A stretch of 59,706 nucleotides of DNA from an uncultured Lachnoanaerobaculum sp. (lineage in GTDB: Bacteria > Bacillota > Clostridia > Lachnospirales > Lachnospiraceae), in assembly GCA_946999385.1 (NCBI GenBank), contig CAMQCZ010000011.1:1-59706 (forward strand), in the 5' to 3' direction. Shown here piece by piece: positions 20,264 through 28,857 of the stretch. Each line of letters opens with the position of its first letter. The first letter of the stretch is position 1. Under the pieces are notes generated by a model, which had not been told where the DNA came from, made no database searches, and saw nothing but the letters and a program-made list of their open reading frames with translations. The position numbers and the translations under genes were made by a program.

Positions 20264-20291
20264 TTTACATTGATATTTATTATAATATAAT
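20264..20291 (+). promoter_or_regulatory. Promoter upstream of the DUF4234 gene
   Basis: TTTACA (20264-20269), a 16-bp spacer and TATAAT (20286-20291). The rest of the 296-bp gap 20093-20388 is AT-rich. It holds one imperfect hairpin (AGCTCATATATATG against ATATGTATATAAGCT, near 20137-20172) that may end the upstream operon but lacks a T-run. Confidence 0.45.
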
Positions 20292-20388
20292 ATTATGCAA
20301 AATTTATATTTTTACTTGCATTTAGAAAAACAAAATGATATTATTTAAGAAAATATAAAGATAATAAAATATTAAGGAGATTGAGGTC

Positions 20389-20748
20389 ATGATTACTAAG
20401 AAAAATATAGTTGTCTATGTTATCTTATCTATTATTACTTGTGGTATTTGGAGTATTGTGTGGGAAATACAATTAGCAGATGATATAAGAACAGCAAGTA
20501 AAAATAATAATTTAGCAAGTGGAGGTATGGTATTTTTACTTTCTTTGGTTACTTGTGGTATTTATTATTTCTTTTGGTTATATAAGGCAGGAGAAGCATT
20601 AGATAAGATTAAAATATCTTGTGGATATGGAAGTGGTAATAAAGGTTTATTATATGTAATACTTTCGTTGTTCGGTTTGTATATAGTAACATTTGCACTT
20701 ATGCAATCAGATTTAAATGATTATATTGCTCAAAATAATGATTTATAA
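20389..20748 (+). CDS. DUF4234 membrane protein
   Basis: A 119-aa protein with three hydrophobic segments (about 6-27, 45-65, 85-105). The repeated CGIWSIVWEIQLADDI and CGIYYFFWLYKAGEALD motifs, a CGIY/W-FW pattern after a helix, are typical of DUF4234 integral membrane proteins. Function is unknown. The ATG has AAGGAGATTGAGGTC upstream. It is followed after 5 bp by a DUF2752 gene, and the two are likely one transcription unit. Confidence 0.85.
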   Translation: MITKKNIVVYVILSIITCGIWSIVWEIQLADDIRTASKNNNLASGGMVFLLSLVTCGIYYFFWLYKAGEALDKIKISCGYGSGNKGLLYVILSLFGLYIVTFALMQSDLNDYIAQNNDL

Positions 20749-20753
20749 ATTAT

Positions 20754-21140
20754 ATGAAAAAAAGATTTTATGAGATTATAAAACAAGTGTCAGTTGCAAT
20801 TATACCGGCATTTGTTTTTTACTATTTATATAAGCTTGGGTTTGGTATTCCCTGTCCAATAAAAAAGCTTTTTGGTATATCATGTCCAAGTTGTGGAATA
20901 ACGAGAATGAGTGTATGCTTTATTCATGGAAAAATAAGAAAAGCATTTCATTATAATCAGGTATTGCCATTTATTTTGCCAATTTTATTTATAATATTTT
21001 TAAGGCAAAAATATAGATATATATTATATGATAATAATGAATTGTCTAAGCTTGAAAATACTATAATTATAATTTTAATAATTATTTTGATTTTATATGG
21101 AATAATAAGAAATCTTCCTTTTTATCCATGGAAAATATAG
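20754..21140 (+). CDS. DUF2752 membrane protein
   Basis: A 128-aa protein with the DUF2752 signature: a GIPCP motif, then CPSCGITRMSVCFIHG (paired cysteines followed by GITR), then a hydrophobic helix. There are three predicted membrane segments. The cysteine pairs suggest metal or redox chemistry, but no function is established. It ends directly at the arm of a large palindromic terminator. Confidence 0.85.
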   Translation: MKKRFYEIIKQVSVAIIPAFVFYYLYKLGFGIPCPIKKLFGISCPSCGITRMSVCFIHGKIRKAFHYNQVLPFILPILFIIFLRQKYRYILYDNNELSKLENTIIIILIIILILYGIIRNLPFYPWKI

Positions 21141-21198
21141 AGTATAATAAAAATACATAATAAAAATATTGATTTTTATTATGTATTTTTATTATACT
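21141..21198. terminator. Bidirectional terminator, 27-bp perfect inverted repeat
   Basis: The arms 21141-21167 and 21172-21198 are perfect reverse complements with the 4-base loop ATTG. The left arm begins at the base after the DUF2752 stop. Runs of A and T inside the arms allow termination in either direction, for DUF2752 (plus) and the convergent DUF4364 gene (minus). Confidence 0.8.
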
Positions 21199-21215
21199 AA
21201 TCTAATATTTATATA

Positions 21216-21731
21216 TTACATTAATTTCATCATTATAAATTGATATATTTCTTTATTTTTTTTATCCCAATTATCACACATTCTCATAGCCTGTTCTTTA
21301 TTAGGGACTGATAAGTCTAAGCCGAACAATATTTCTTTACCTTCTCTTACTTCAAAGTGAACTATATAAGATCCATTTTCTGATTTATAATATGTAGCAC
21401 TTGAGCTTGCTTCATTTCTCATACGAAATTTGTTTTTAGTTAAAAATTGATTTATATCATCTGTAATAGTAGTAGAAAGCTTTTCACCTAAAAATTCCAA
21501 GGCACTTTCTCCGCTTTGACTAATACTATATCTACTTGAGTTGTGTGTATTCTCCATATTTATTAAGCCTGTATTTATTAATTCTGACAAAGCCTGCTGT
21601 AAATTAGAATAATCAGTATACGCAAGCCCTAAAAAAAAGTCTGAAAGCTGAGTATTACTTATAGGGAAATTGACATTATTAAGCATATATAAAATCATAA
21701 GTTTGTATAACATCATAGAATCATTGATCAT
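21216..21731 (-). CDS. DUF4364 family protein
   Basis: A 171-aa soluble protein. The N-terminal 70 residues look like a winged-helix fold (DLSDFFLG-type helices with a turn at SNTQLSDFFL), and the C-terminal part is mixed alpha/beta with YIVHFEVREGKEILFGLDLSVP. This is the architecture of DUF4364, a Clostridia family thought to be DNA-binding; no target is known. The ATG at 21731 has AGGAGAAAAAT upstream. It is transcribed alone, away from the metal-transport operon. Confidence 0.82.
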   Translation of the reverse strand: MINDSMMLYKLMILYMLNNVNFPISNTQLSDFFLGLAYTDYSNLQQALSELINTGLINMENTHNSSRYSISQSGESALEFLGEKLSTTITDDINQFLTKNKFRMRNEASSSATYYKSENGSYIVHFEVREGKEILFGLDLSVPNKEQAMRMCDNWDKKNKEIYQFIMMKLM

Positions 21732-21920
21732 ATTTTTCTCCTAAAATCTGATAATAAACTGTATTTATATAGTATAACATAAAAATATTTTTAATAAAAT
21801 ATATAAGCAATTTATTAAAGTAAAAATTGAAATATGATAATCTTTGAGCTGAAAAATTCTTTTATCAATTTGCTTGAAATTCCTTTGTAAATTATCAAAA
21901 ATAAAAAATTAAAAAAGGTA

Positions 21921-21977
21921 TTGATTTATATTCAAATTTGATGTATATAATATATGAAATGAGTTAAGCTAACCTAA
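21921..21977 (+). promoter_or_regulatory. Promoter and candidate DtxR/MntR-type operator of the metal operon
   Basis: TTGATT (21921-21926) and TATAAT (21946-21951), 19 bp apart, are followed by 21959-21977. Read on the minus strand this begins TTAGGTTAGCTTAAC, and its first nine bases match one half of the DtxR/IdeR consensus (TTAGGTTAG). The site overlaps the expected transcription start, the right place for metal-dependent repression by the DtxR-family protein encoded at the operon's end (25754-26410). The match to consensus is from memory. Confidence 0.6.
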
Positions 21978-22011
21978 TCAAGAAATTTAAAGTACCTAAG
22001 GAGGTTTTATT

Positions 22012-23007
22012 ATGTTAAAAAGAAACTTATTAACTATGCTTACAGCAGTAGCTGTTGTTGCATCATTATCTGCTTGTCAAAAGCAGACAGAAGAAAAAGC
22101 TACGGAACAGGCTACAGAATCAGTTCAAGAAGAAAAAACACAGGAAGCTAAAGCTGATACAGATAAAATGGATAAAAAGAATGTAGTAGTTACAACATCA
22201 TTCTTACAAGATATGGTAAAGCAAATAGCAAAGGATACTGTAAATACCCAGCTTATTATACCTGCCGGAGAAGATCCTCATTTATATGTTGCCAAGCCTG
22301 AGGATTATACAAAGCTTAAGGATGCTGATCTTGTATTATACCATGGATTACATTTTGAAGGTAAAATGGTAGATGTTCTTGAAAAAGATGGAGAAGCAGT
22401 TACAAGAAATTTCCCTAAGGATAAGCTTGGAACTATGGATGAGGATGGAGAAACAATAACAGATCCACATTTTTGGTTCGATATAGATTTATATAAGATG
22501 GCAGTTGAAGCTGCCGCTGAATCTTTGGAAAATTTAAATCCTGATCTTAAGGATACATATGCAAAGAATGCAAGTGCTTATCTTGAAGAGCTTACAAAGC
22601 TTGATGAATATGTAAAAGAAAATATAAGCTCTATTCCAAAGGAAAGTAGATATCTTATAACACCTCATGATGCTTTTAATTATTTCTCAAGAGCCTATGA
22701 TATTGAAGTTAAAGCACCACAAGGAGTTAGTACGGAGTCAGAGGTTGCAAATAAAGATATTCAAGAAACTATAGATTTTATAGTAGAGCATAAGATTAAA
22801 GCTATTTTTGCAGAATCTACAACAGACCCTGCACGTATGGAAAAATTAAAAGAGGGTGCAAAGGCTAAGGGACATGATGTTAAGATTGTTAGTGGCGAAG
22901 GAAATGAGTTATTTTCTGATTCATTAGCACCTGAAGGAGAAGAAGGAGATAATTTCATAGATATGTATAAGCATAATGTTAAGCTTATAACTGACAATTT
23001 GAAATAA
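22012..23007 (+). CDS. Metal ABC transporter substrate-binding lipoprotein (ZnuA/TroA/MntA family)
   Basis: A 331-aa lipoprotein with signal and lipobox LSAC (C22), then a charged linker to about 55. The cluster A-I solute-binding fold follows, with likely metal ligands H90 (GEDPHLY), H153 (TDPHFWF), H219 (TPHDAF) and an acidic residue near 272 (STTDPARM). Three His plus Asp/Glu fits Mn/Zn/Fe binders, and the long His-rich loop of ZnuA is absent, which favours manganese or broad specificity. The gene heads an operon with ATPase, two permeases and a DtxR-type repressor, as in the Treponema troABCDR operon. GGAGG precedes the ATG. Confidence 0.9.
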   Translation: MLKRNLLTMLTAVAVVASLSACQKQTEEKATEQATESVQEEKTQEAKADTDKMDKKNVVVTTSFLQDMVKQIAKDTVNTQLIIPAGEDPHLYVAKPEDYTKLKDADLVLYHGLHFEGKMVDVLEKDGEAVTRNFPKDKLGTMDEDGETITDPHFWFDIDLYKMAVEAAAESLENLNPDLKDTYAKNASAYLEELTKLDEYVKENISSIPKESRYLITPHDAFNYFSRAYDIEVKAPQGVSTESEVANKDIQETIDFIVEHKIKAIFAESTTDPARMEKLKEGAKAKGHDVKIVSGEGNELFSDSLAPEGEEGDNFIDMYKHNVKLITDNLK

Positions 23008-23023
23008 TTATGAGGACCGGAAA

Positions 23024-23740
23024 ATGTATGATGAAAAGGTACTGATACATATAGAAGATTTGACTATGGTATACACCGATATTCCGGTTATCTGGGATAT
23101 GGATTTGGATATTTATGAAGGTAGTATCACTGCTATTATAGGACCTAACGGGGCAGGGAAATCCACATTGATGAAGGGTGTATTAGGCTTGATGAAGCCT
23201 GTATCCGGAAAAGTTGAGATAATGGGAAAAGCATACAAGGAGGTATATAGGCATATTGCCTATATACCTCAAACCAGTACAGTAAATTGGAATTTTCCGA
23301 CTACTGTTTTGGATGTTGTAAGCATGGGTAGATATATACATCTTGGATTTTTTAAAAGAGTTAGTAAAAAAGAAAAAGAAATAGCTATGAAGGCTTTAAA
23401 AAAGATGAAAATGGAGGAATTTGCAAATAGACAAATTTCCGAGCTTTCAGGGGGGCAAAGACAGAGAGTGTTTATAGCAAGAGCAATAGCACAGGATGCC
23501 TTGATTTATTTTATGGACGAACCATTGGCAGGAGTAGATAAAAAGACTGAAAAAATTATTATTGAAACAATGAGAGAGTTTAAAAAAGAAGGCAAGACAA
23601 TTATAGCTGTGCATCACGATTTGAATACCTTAAAGGAGTATTTTGATCATGTAGTTATGGTAAATAAACAGTTGATTGCAAGCGGAAGAGTTGAAGATAT
23701 ATTTACCGATGAAAATATATCTAAGGCATATGGAGAATAA
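23024..23740 (+). CDS. Metal ABC transporter ATP-binding protein
   Basis: A 238-aa ABC ATPase. Walker A is GPNGAGKS (40-47), the Q-loop IPQTSTVNWNFPTTV is characteristic of the Mn/Zn importer subfamily (MntB/TroB), the signature LSGGQRQR is at 141-148, Walker B IYFMDEP at 161-167 and the switch histidine is in VHHDLNT. It energises import through the two permeases downstream, 17 bp after the binding protein gene and 3 bp before the first permease. Confidence 0.93.
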   Translation: MYDEKVLIHIEDLTMVYTDIPVIWDMDLDIYEGSITAIIGPNGAGKSTLMKGVLGLMKPVSGKVEIMGKAYKEVYRHIAYIPQTSTVNWNFPTTVLDVVSMGRYIHLGFFKRVSKKEKEIAMKALKKMKMEEFANRQISELSGGQRQRVFIARAIAQDALIYFMDEPLAGVDKKTEKIIIETMREFKKEGKTIIAVHHDLNTLKEYFDHVVMVNKQLIASGRVEDIFTDENISKAYGE

Positions 23741-23742
23741 AT

Positions 23743-24636
23743 ATGAATTTTAGTACACTTACACAATATTCATTTATAGTTGTTGCTATTGGAACTGTTT
23801 TATTGGCTATTTCTACAGGGATTGTTGGAACAATCAGTATATTAAAGGGTCAAAGCCTTATAGGTGATGCAGTAGGACATGCTTCTTTACCGGGTATAAT
23901 ATTGGCATTTATGATTTCAGGGCAAAAAAATTCGGTTTTTCTGATGCTTGGAGCTATTTTAGCAGGTATTATAGCTTTTATACTTATACAGGCAATATCG
24001 GAAAGTTCAAAGATAGAAGCTGATACAGCCATGGCAATCATACTTTCTGCAATGTTCGGTCTTGGTTTAGTTTTAAAAAGCTATATACAGGGTAATTCAA
24101 AATATCAAAAGGCTTCTCAATCAGGGCTTGCAAGTTATATTTTCGGACAAGCTGCATATATATTAAAGGAAGATGTAATTATCATCTTAACAGTTTCTTT
24201 AATATCATTAATATTATTTATTATTTATTATAAAGAGATAAAGGTTTATGTTTTTGATACAGTATATGCACATACTATAGGAATAAATTCAAGATTATTA
24301 TCTTTATTAATAATGATAATAACTATGTTACTTATAGCTGCAGGATTAAAGGCTGTTGGAGCTATTTTGATAAGCAGTATGTTGATTACTCCGGCTGTAA
24401 CAGGTCTACAGTGGAGTAAAAGGTATGAAATAGTTCTTATAATAGCAGCTTTTACAGGAGCTTTTTCTGCATTTGTAGGAACATATATGAGTACCATTTT
24501 ACAAGGATTTTCTACCGGACCAAGTATAATACTTATAATGTCTGCTATAGCATTGCTGTCAGTTTTATTTTCTCCTAAAGGAGTAATAAGTATGCTGATT
24601 AATAGAAATAAAATCAGAAAAGAGGTGTCTAAATGA
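23743..24636 (+). CDS. Metal ABC transporter permease (ABC-3 family, first)
   Basis: A 297-aa permease with about eight to nine membrane helices and the ABC-3 signature GQSLIGDAVGHASLPGI (near 36-52), the cytoplasmic loop that contacts the ATPase. GLKAVGAILISSMLITPA lies in the C-terminal half. The stop overlaps the start of the second permease by 4 bp, so the two likely form a heterodimer as in TroC/TroD. Confidence 0.9.
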   Translation: MNFSTLTQYSFIVVAIGTVLLAISTGIVGTISILKGQSLIGDAVGHASLPGIILAFMISGQKNSVFLMLGAILAGIIAFILIQAISESSKIEADTAMAIILSAMFGLGLVLKSYIQGNSKYQKASQSGLASYIFGQAAYILKEDVIIILTVSLISLILFIIYYKEIKVYVFDTVYAHTIGINSRLLSLLIMIITMLLIAAGLKAVGAILISSMLITPAVTGLQWSKRYEIVLIIAAFTGAFSAFVGTYMSTILQGFSTGPSIILIMSAIALLSVLFSPKGVISMLINRNKIRKEVSK

Positions 24637-25754
24637 TAGAGTCTTTATTTATACTTATATTAACCTCTTTTGCTTGTAGCATTCTTGGAGTATTTTTAGT
24701 TTTAAGAAGGCTTTCAATGGTATCAGATGCTATATCGCATTCAGTATTACTTGGTATAGTTTTAGCATTTTTTATTACCAAGGATATAAGTAGTGTGTTT
24801 TTGATAGTGGGTGCTACAATTTTTGGCGTTATAACAACTTTAGCTATAGAGCTTTTAATAAAAAGTAAAAGAGTAAGTGAAGATGCTTCTGTAGGTATTA
24901 TTTTTCCTTTATTTTTTTCTATAGCAGTTATTTTAATAACTAGATATGCAAGAAATGTACATTTGGATACTGAAATAGTTTTAGTTGGAGAGATAATACT
25001 TGCACCTTTGCATAGAATAGATTTTCTTGGAATTAGTTTACCTAAAGCAATGGTACAGATGAGCTTTGTATTGCTTGTAAACTTGATTTTTGTAATAGCT
25101 TTCTTTACAAAAATGAAAATAAGCTCATTTGATCCTATTTATTCTATGGTTTCAGGAATAGCAGGAGTTTTTATGCACTATATTTTCATGGCTTTAGTTT
25201 CATTTACAGCAGTATCCTCATTTGAATCTGTAGGAGTTATATTATCTATTGCATTTTTTATAGCTCCGGCTGCAAGTGCATATCTTATTTCTAAGGATTT
25301 AAAAATAACCCTTTTACTATCAGGTATTTATGCTATAATAAATTCATGTGTAGGTTATATGCTTGCTTTGAAATTTAATGTATCCATGTCGGGTGTTTGT
25401 GCAACAGTTTCAGGCATAACATTTTTAATTACTATATTTGTATGTCCTAGAGGTATTATTACAATATTCCTAAAACATATAAAAAATAAAAAGAAATTTA
25501 GTGAAGATGTATTGATTTTCCATATCGATAATCATTATAGAACTAAACAGGCACTTTATGAATTAGGATATGACACTATTAAAAATCATATTACGTGGAC
25601 TGATGCAAAGCTTAAATATTATTTGGATAGATTAATAAGAAGAGGTTTGGTTTATAAAAATCATAAAAAAGGTATATATAATCTTACTGAACGTGGAAAG
25701 GAGCTTAGCTATAATACTAAGCTTGAGTATGGTCTTATAGTAAGGGAAAAATAA
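24633..25754 (+). CDS. Metal ABC transporter permease with C-terminal winged-helix domain
   Basis: A 373-aa ABC-3 permease. Residues 1-285 are membrane-embedded, with RRLSMVSDAISHSVLLGI as the coupling loop and SVGVILSIAFFIAPAA. Residues 290-373 are a soluble tail that reads like a winged helix (TDAKLKYYLDRLIRRGLVYK, then an IYNLTERGKEL wing). Plain MntD-type permeases are shorter, near 290 aa; longer TroD-like forms with this tail are known. The tail may sense metal or contact the neighbouring repressor, which is speculation. It shares one base with the start of the regulator gene. Confidence 0.85.
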   Translation: MIESLFILILTSFACSILGVFLVLRRLSMVSDAISHSVLLGIVLAFFITKDISSVFLIVGATIFGVITTLAIELLIKSKRVSEDASVGIIFPLFFSIAVILITRYARNVHLDTEIVLVGEIILAPLHRIDFLGISLPKAMVQMSFVLLVNLIFVIAFFTKMKISSFDPIYSMVSGIAGVFMHYIFMALVSFTAVSSFESVGVILSIAFFIAPAASAYLISKDLKITLLLSGIYAIINSCVGYMLALKFNVSMSGVCATVSGITFLITIFVCPRGIITIFLKHIKNKKKFSEDVLIFHIDNHYRTKQALYELGYDTIKNHITWTDAKLKYYLDRLIRRGLVYKNHKKGIYNLTERGKELSYNTKLEYGLIVREK

Positions 25755-26410
25755 TGGCAAAGATAGATACAAGTAGAGATGATTATATATTGGCAATTTA
25801 TAGACGAAGCGAAAAGGGTGAGGATACGCTTAATAAGTCTTTAGCAAATGAGCTTTCAGTTACAGCCGCTTCAGTAACCGAGATGCTAAAAAAGCTTGTT
25901 GAGGATAAGGATGTTTATATAGAAAATAAATGTATATATTTAACAATATCAGGTAAAGAAAAAGCTAGACAATATCTTACAAAATGTAGATTATGGGAAT
26001 TATTTTTAGTTGAATATCTTGGATATACATGGAAGGATGTTTTTGATGATGCTAAGGCCTTGGAATGTGTAACCTCTGATTTATTAAAAGATAGATTAAA
26101 TAAGTTTTTAAATAAGCCTAAGCATTGTCCGCATGGTAACGAAATTTATGAAAATCATGATGATGAGGATGAAAGATTAAAAAGACTTTCAGATTTAAGT
26201 GCAGGAACGAGATGTTTAGTACATAAGGTGGATGCTGATAGAGATTTATTGAGATATCTTGAAAATAAGAATATATCTATAAAAGATGAATTGTTGATTA
26301 AGGAGCTTGATAATTTTGATTCTTCAATACTTGTATTTAGTAATAATCAACTAAAACACATAGCAGGAAAAGCTGCGGTTAGAATAATGGTTGATGTTAT
26401 AGAAAATTGA
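25754..26410 (+). CDS. DtxR/MntR family metal-dependent transcriptional regulator
   Basis: A 218-aa repressor. The N-terminal winged helix (5-70) contains LSVTAASVTEMLKKLVEDKDV. The metal-binding and dimerisation domain (70-140) has YLTKCRLWELFLVEYLGY and PKHCPHGNEIY. A C-terminal SH3-like domain (145-218) is present, so it is the long DtxR/IdeR/TroR form rather than short MntR. It ends the metal importer operon and probably represses it through the site at 21959-21977 when the metal is plentiful. Confidence 0.9.
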   Translation: MAKIDTSRDDYILAIYRRSEKGEDTLNKSLANELSVTAASVTEMLKKLVEDKDVYIENKCIYLTISGKEKARQYLTKCRLWELFLVEYLGYTWKDVFDDAKALECVTSDLLKDRLNKFLNKPKHCPHGNEIYENHDDEDERLKRLSDLSAGTRCLVHKVDADRDLLRYLENKNISIKDELLIKELDNFDSSILVFSNNQLKHIAGKAAVRIMVDVIEN

Positions 26411-26430
26411 TTTGATTATTATTATATTAT

Positions 26431-26468
26431 AACAAAAAACTTATATCATATGATATAAGTTTTTTGTT
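26431..26468. terminator. Terminator of the metal operon, perfect 38-bp palindrome
   Basis: The sequence 26431-26468 is its own reverse complement, with A6 in the left arm and T6 in the right arm, so it can terminate in both directions. It lies 20 bp after the regulator stop. Confidence 0.8.
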
Positions 26469-26506
26469 TGTTTTTGTCGGTTATATAAGTTATGAAAAAT
26501 TATGAT

Positions 26507-26535
26507 TTGTTGTTATAGTAGAATTTTGATATAAT
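26507..26535 (+). promoter_or_regulatory. leuA promoter
   Basis: TTGTTG (26507-26512), a 17-bp spacer and TATAAT (26530-26535), about 70 bp before the leuA ATG. The short leader leaves no room for a T-box or a leader-peptide attenuator. Confidence 0.6.
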
Positions 26536-26605
26536 AAAAAAGCTTATTTTCATTATTAGATATAATAATATTGAATAATAAAAATAAAGAAAGGGGAGAT
26601 TAAAT

Positions 26606-28273
26606 ATGAAAAATATTGAAAAATATAAAAGAGTGCCGGTAATTGATTTTCCAACAAGAGCATGGCCTAATAAAGAAATAATTAAAGCACCTATCTGGTG
26701 TTCTGTTGACTTAAGAGATGGTAATCAGGCACTCGTTGAGCCTATGATAGTTGAAGAAAAGATAGAGATGTTTAATTTGCTCCTAAAGCTTGGATTTAAA
26801 GAAATTGAAATAGGATTTCCGGCAGCTTCTCAAATAGAATTTGATTTTTTAAGACAATTAGTTGAAAGAAGGATGATACCTGATGATGTATGTGTACAGG
26901 TATTATGTCAATGTAGAGAGCATCTTATAAAAAGAACATTTGAAGCTATAAAAGGTATAAAAAAGACCATTATGCATATTTATAATTCAACTTCAAGCTT
27001 ACAAAGAGATGTAGTTTTTGGGAAAAGTAAAGAAGAAATAAAGGATATAGCACTCGAGGGAGTAGAGTTGGTAAAAAAATATCAAAAAGAATATGATGGA
27101 GAAATAATATTAGAATATTCACCTGAAAGCTTTACAGGGACTGAGCTTGATTATGCACTTGAGGTATGTAATGCTGTTTGTAGAGCATGGGGTGCAAGTA
27201 CTGATAAAAAGATTATATTAAATTTACCTGCAACTGTAGAAATGAATACACCTAATGTTTATGCCGATCAAATAGAATGGATGGATAAAAAGCTTGAAAA
27301 TAGAGAATCAATAATACTTAGTGTACATCCGCATAATGATAGAGGAACAGGAGTTGCAGCTGCCGAGCTTGCAATTTTGGCAGGAGCTGATAGAGTAGAA
27401 GGCACATTATTTGGAAATGGAGAAAGAACAGGAAATGTAGATATACTTACACTCGGATATAATATGTTTTCACAGGGGATAGATCCTAAGCTTAATCTTG
27501 AAAATATCAGAGAGATAATAGATATATCTGAACGTTGTACTAAAATGAGTGTAGGACCTAGACATCCATATGCAGGAAAGCTTGTATTTACCGCTTTTTC
27601 AGGCTCTCATCAGGATGCTATAAATAAAGGGATAAAAGCAATGAATGACAGAAAAAATCCATATTGGCAGGTTCCTTATTTACCTATAGATCCTGCTGAT
27701 ATAGGAAGAAAGTATGAGCCTATTGTAAGAATTAATTCCCAGTCAGGTAAAGGTGGTATTGCCTTTATTCTTGATACATTTTATGGTTATAAATTACCTA
27801 AAGGAATACATAGAGAATTTGCAGATGTTATTCAGGCAATTTCAGAAAAACAAGGAGAGGTTTCTCCGGAAGAAATTTTTGAAATTTTTAAGTCAGAATA
27901 TATAGAGAAGAAAAGTCCTTTATGCTTTAAAAGCTTGACTATACAGGAAAAGGATTTAGGAAATGATGAATTTGCAACACAGGTAAAGCTTACTTATCTT
28001 AATAATGGTGAAATAAATATATGTGAAGGTATAGGTAATGGTCCTATCAATGCTTCAAAGAAGGCTATTGAAAAAGCACTGAATATAAAAATAAAGGTGT
28101 TGGATTATACAGAGCATGCTCTTCATGCAGGTTCAAATGCCAAGGCGGCTTCATACATACATTTAGCAGATCTTAATAGCGGTAGGGCTACCTATGGAGT
28201 AGGAATTTCAGGCAATATTACAAGAGCCTCTATAAGAGGAATATTTTCGGCAATAAATAGATTATTATATTAA
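26606..28273 (+). CDS. leuA: 2-isopropylmalate synthase (LeuA type 2)
   Basis: The 555-aa enzyme condenses acetyl-CoA with 2-oxoisovalerate, the first step of leucine synthesis. The start KYKRVPVIDFPTRAWP and WCSVDLRDGNQALVEPM mark the long form known from Corynebacterium. The metal-binding HPHNDRGTGVAAAEL is near 243, and the C-terminal LeuA allosteric domain spans about 430-555. No leuB, leuC or leuD is next to it, so the rest of the pathway must be elsewhere, or the enzyme serves a related reaction. It has its own promoter and terminator and is monocistronic. Confidence 0.92.
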   Translation: MKNIEKYKRVPVIDFPTRAWPNKEIIKAPIWCSVDLRDGNQALVEPMIVEEKIEMFNLLLKLGFKEIEIGFPAASQIEFDFLRQLVERRMIPDDVCVQVLCQCREHLIKRTFEAIKGIKKTIMHIYNSTSSLQRDVVFGKSKEEIKDIALEGVELVKKYQKEYDGEIILEYSPESFTGTELDYALEVCNAVCRAWGASTDKKIILNLPATVEMNTPNVYADQIEWMDKKLENRESIILSVHPHNDRGTGVAAAELAILAGADRVEGTLFGNGERTGNVDILTLGYNMFSQGIDPKLNLENIREIIDISERCTKMSVGPRHPYAGKLVFTAFSGSHQDAINKGIKAMNDRKNPYWQVPYLPIDPADIGRKYEPIVRINSQSGKGGIAFILDTFYGYKLPKGIHREFADVIQAISEKQGEVSPEEIFEIFKSEYIEKKSPLCFKSLTIQEKDLGNDEFATQVKLTYLNNGEINICEGIGNGPINASKKAIEKALNIKIKVLDYTEHALHAGSNAKAASYIHLADLNSGRATYGVGISGNITRASIRGIFSAINRLLY

Positions 28274-28290
28274 TATTAAAATTTTTATAT

Positions 28291-28333
28291 AAAATGGCTA
28301 AGGTCTTGATTTTATGACTTTTAGCCATTTTTT
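28291..28333 (+). terminator. Terminator after leuA
   Basis: AAAATGGCTAA (28291-28301) pairs with TTAGCCATTTT (28321-28331), followed by further Ts. It lies 17 bp after the leuA stop. Confidence 0.75.
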
Positions 28334-28448
28334 GCTTTTATAATATTTTTTTATATGTAAATTATTATAATAAATGAAAATATAAATATTAAAATTATAT
28401 TTTATTTCTTATAAAGAGTTAGACAAATAATTACTTATAAATTAATGC

Positions 28449-28547
28449 TTGCATTTTATTAGTGATTTTGTTAGAATACTAATCTGTAACACACATATAA
28501 CCTTGTTTCCATTTATGGAAGCCGGAGTCCAAAAGGAGGTATAGCAT
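28449..28547 (+). promoter_or_regulatory. rpsF operon promoter and candidate S6:S18-binding leader
   Basis: TTGCAT (28449-28454), 17 bp and TAGAAT (28472-28477) form a promoter. The leader after it has a small hairpin (TTCC-loop-GGAA near 28507-28520) followed by CCGGAG, and TATAACCTT upstream can pair with the ribosome site AAGGAGGTATA. A hairpin with a CCG element before rpsF is the hallmark of the autoregulatory leader bound by the S6:S18 complex. The structure was judged by eye only. Confidence 0.5.
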
Positions 28548-28841
28548 ATGACTAGTAAATATGAATTAGCACTTGTACTTAATGCTAAGCTTGAAGATGA
28601 AGCAAAAAAAGTTGAGCTTGATAAGGTATTAGCTTATATTGCAAGATTTAACGGTACAGTAGTTAATGTTGATGATTGGGGCAAAAAGAGATTTGCATAT
28701 GAAATTCAAAAGATGAAAGAAGGATTTTATTATTTCATACAATTTGAATCTGAAGATAAAAATTGTCCTAATGAGATTGAAGCACATGTACGTTTAATGG
28801 AAAGCGTAGTCAGATACTTAGTAGTTAAGCAAGAAGCTTAA
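28548..28841 (+). CDS. rpsF: 30S ribosomal protein S6
   Basis: A 97-aa ribosomal protein with MTSKYELALVLNAKLED at the start and DDWGKKRFAYEIQKMKEGFY in the middle, the beta-sheet face that contacts S18 and 16S rRNA. Its operon is rpsF-ssb-rpsR. AAAAGGAGG precedes the ATG, within the candidate regulatory leader. Confidence 0.97.
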   Translation: MTSKYELALVLNAKLEDEAKKVELDKVLAYIARFNGTVVNVDDWGKKRFAYEIQKMKEGFYYFIQFESEDKNCPNEIEAHVRLMESVVRYLVVKQEA

Positions 28842-28857
28842 TAGAAAGAGTGATTGT

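Noticed and set aside
26469..26605. T-box or leader-peptide attenuator upstream of leuA
   Set aside because: The leader from the predicted start site is only about 65 bases, with no leucine-codon run or specifier stem visible.
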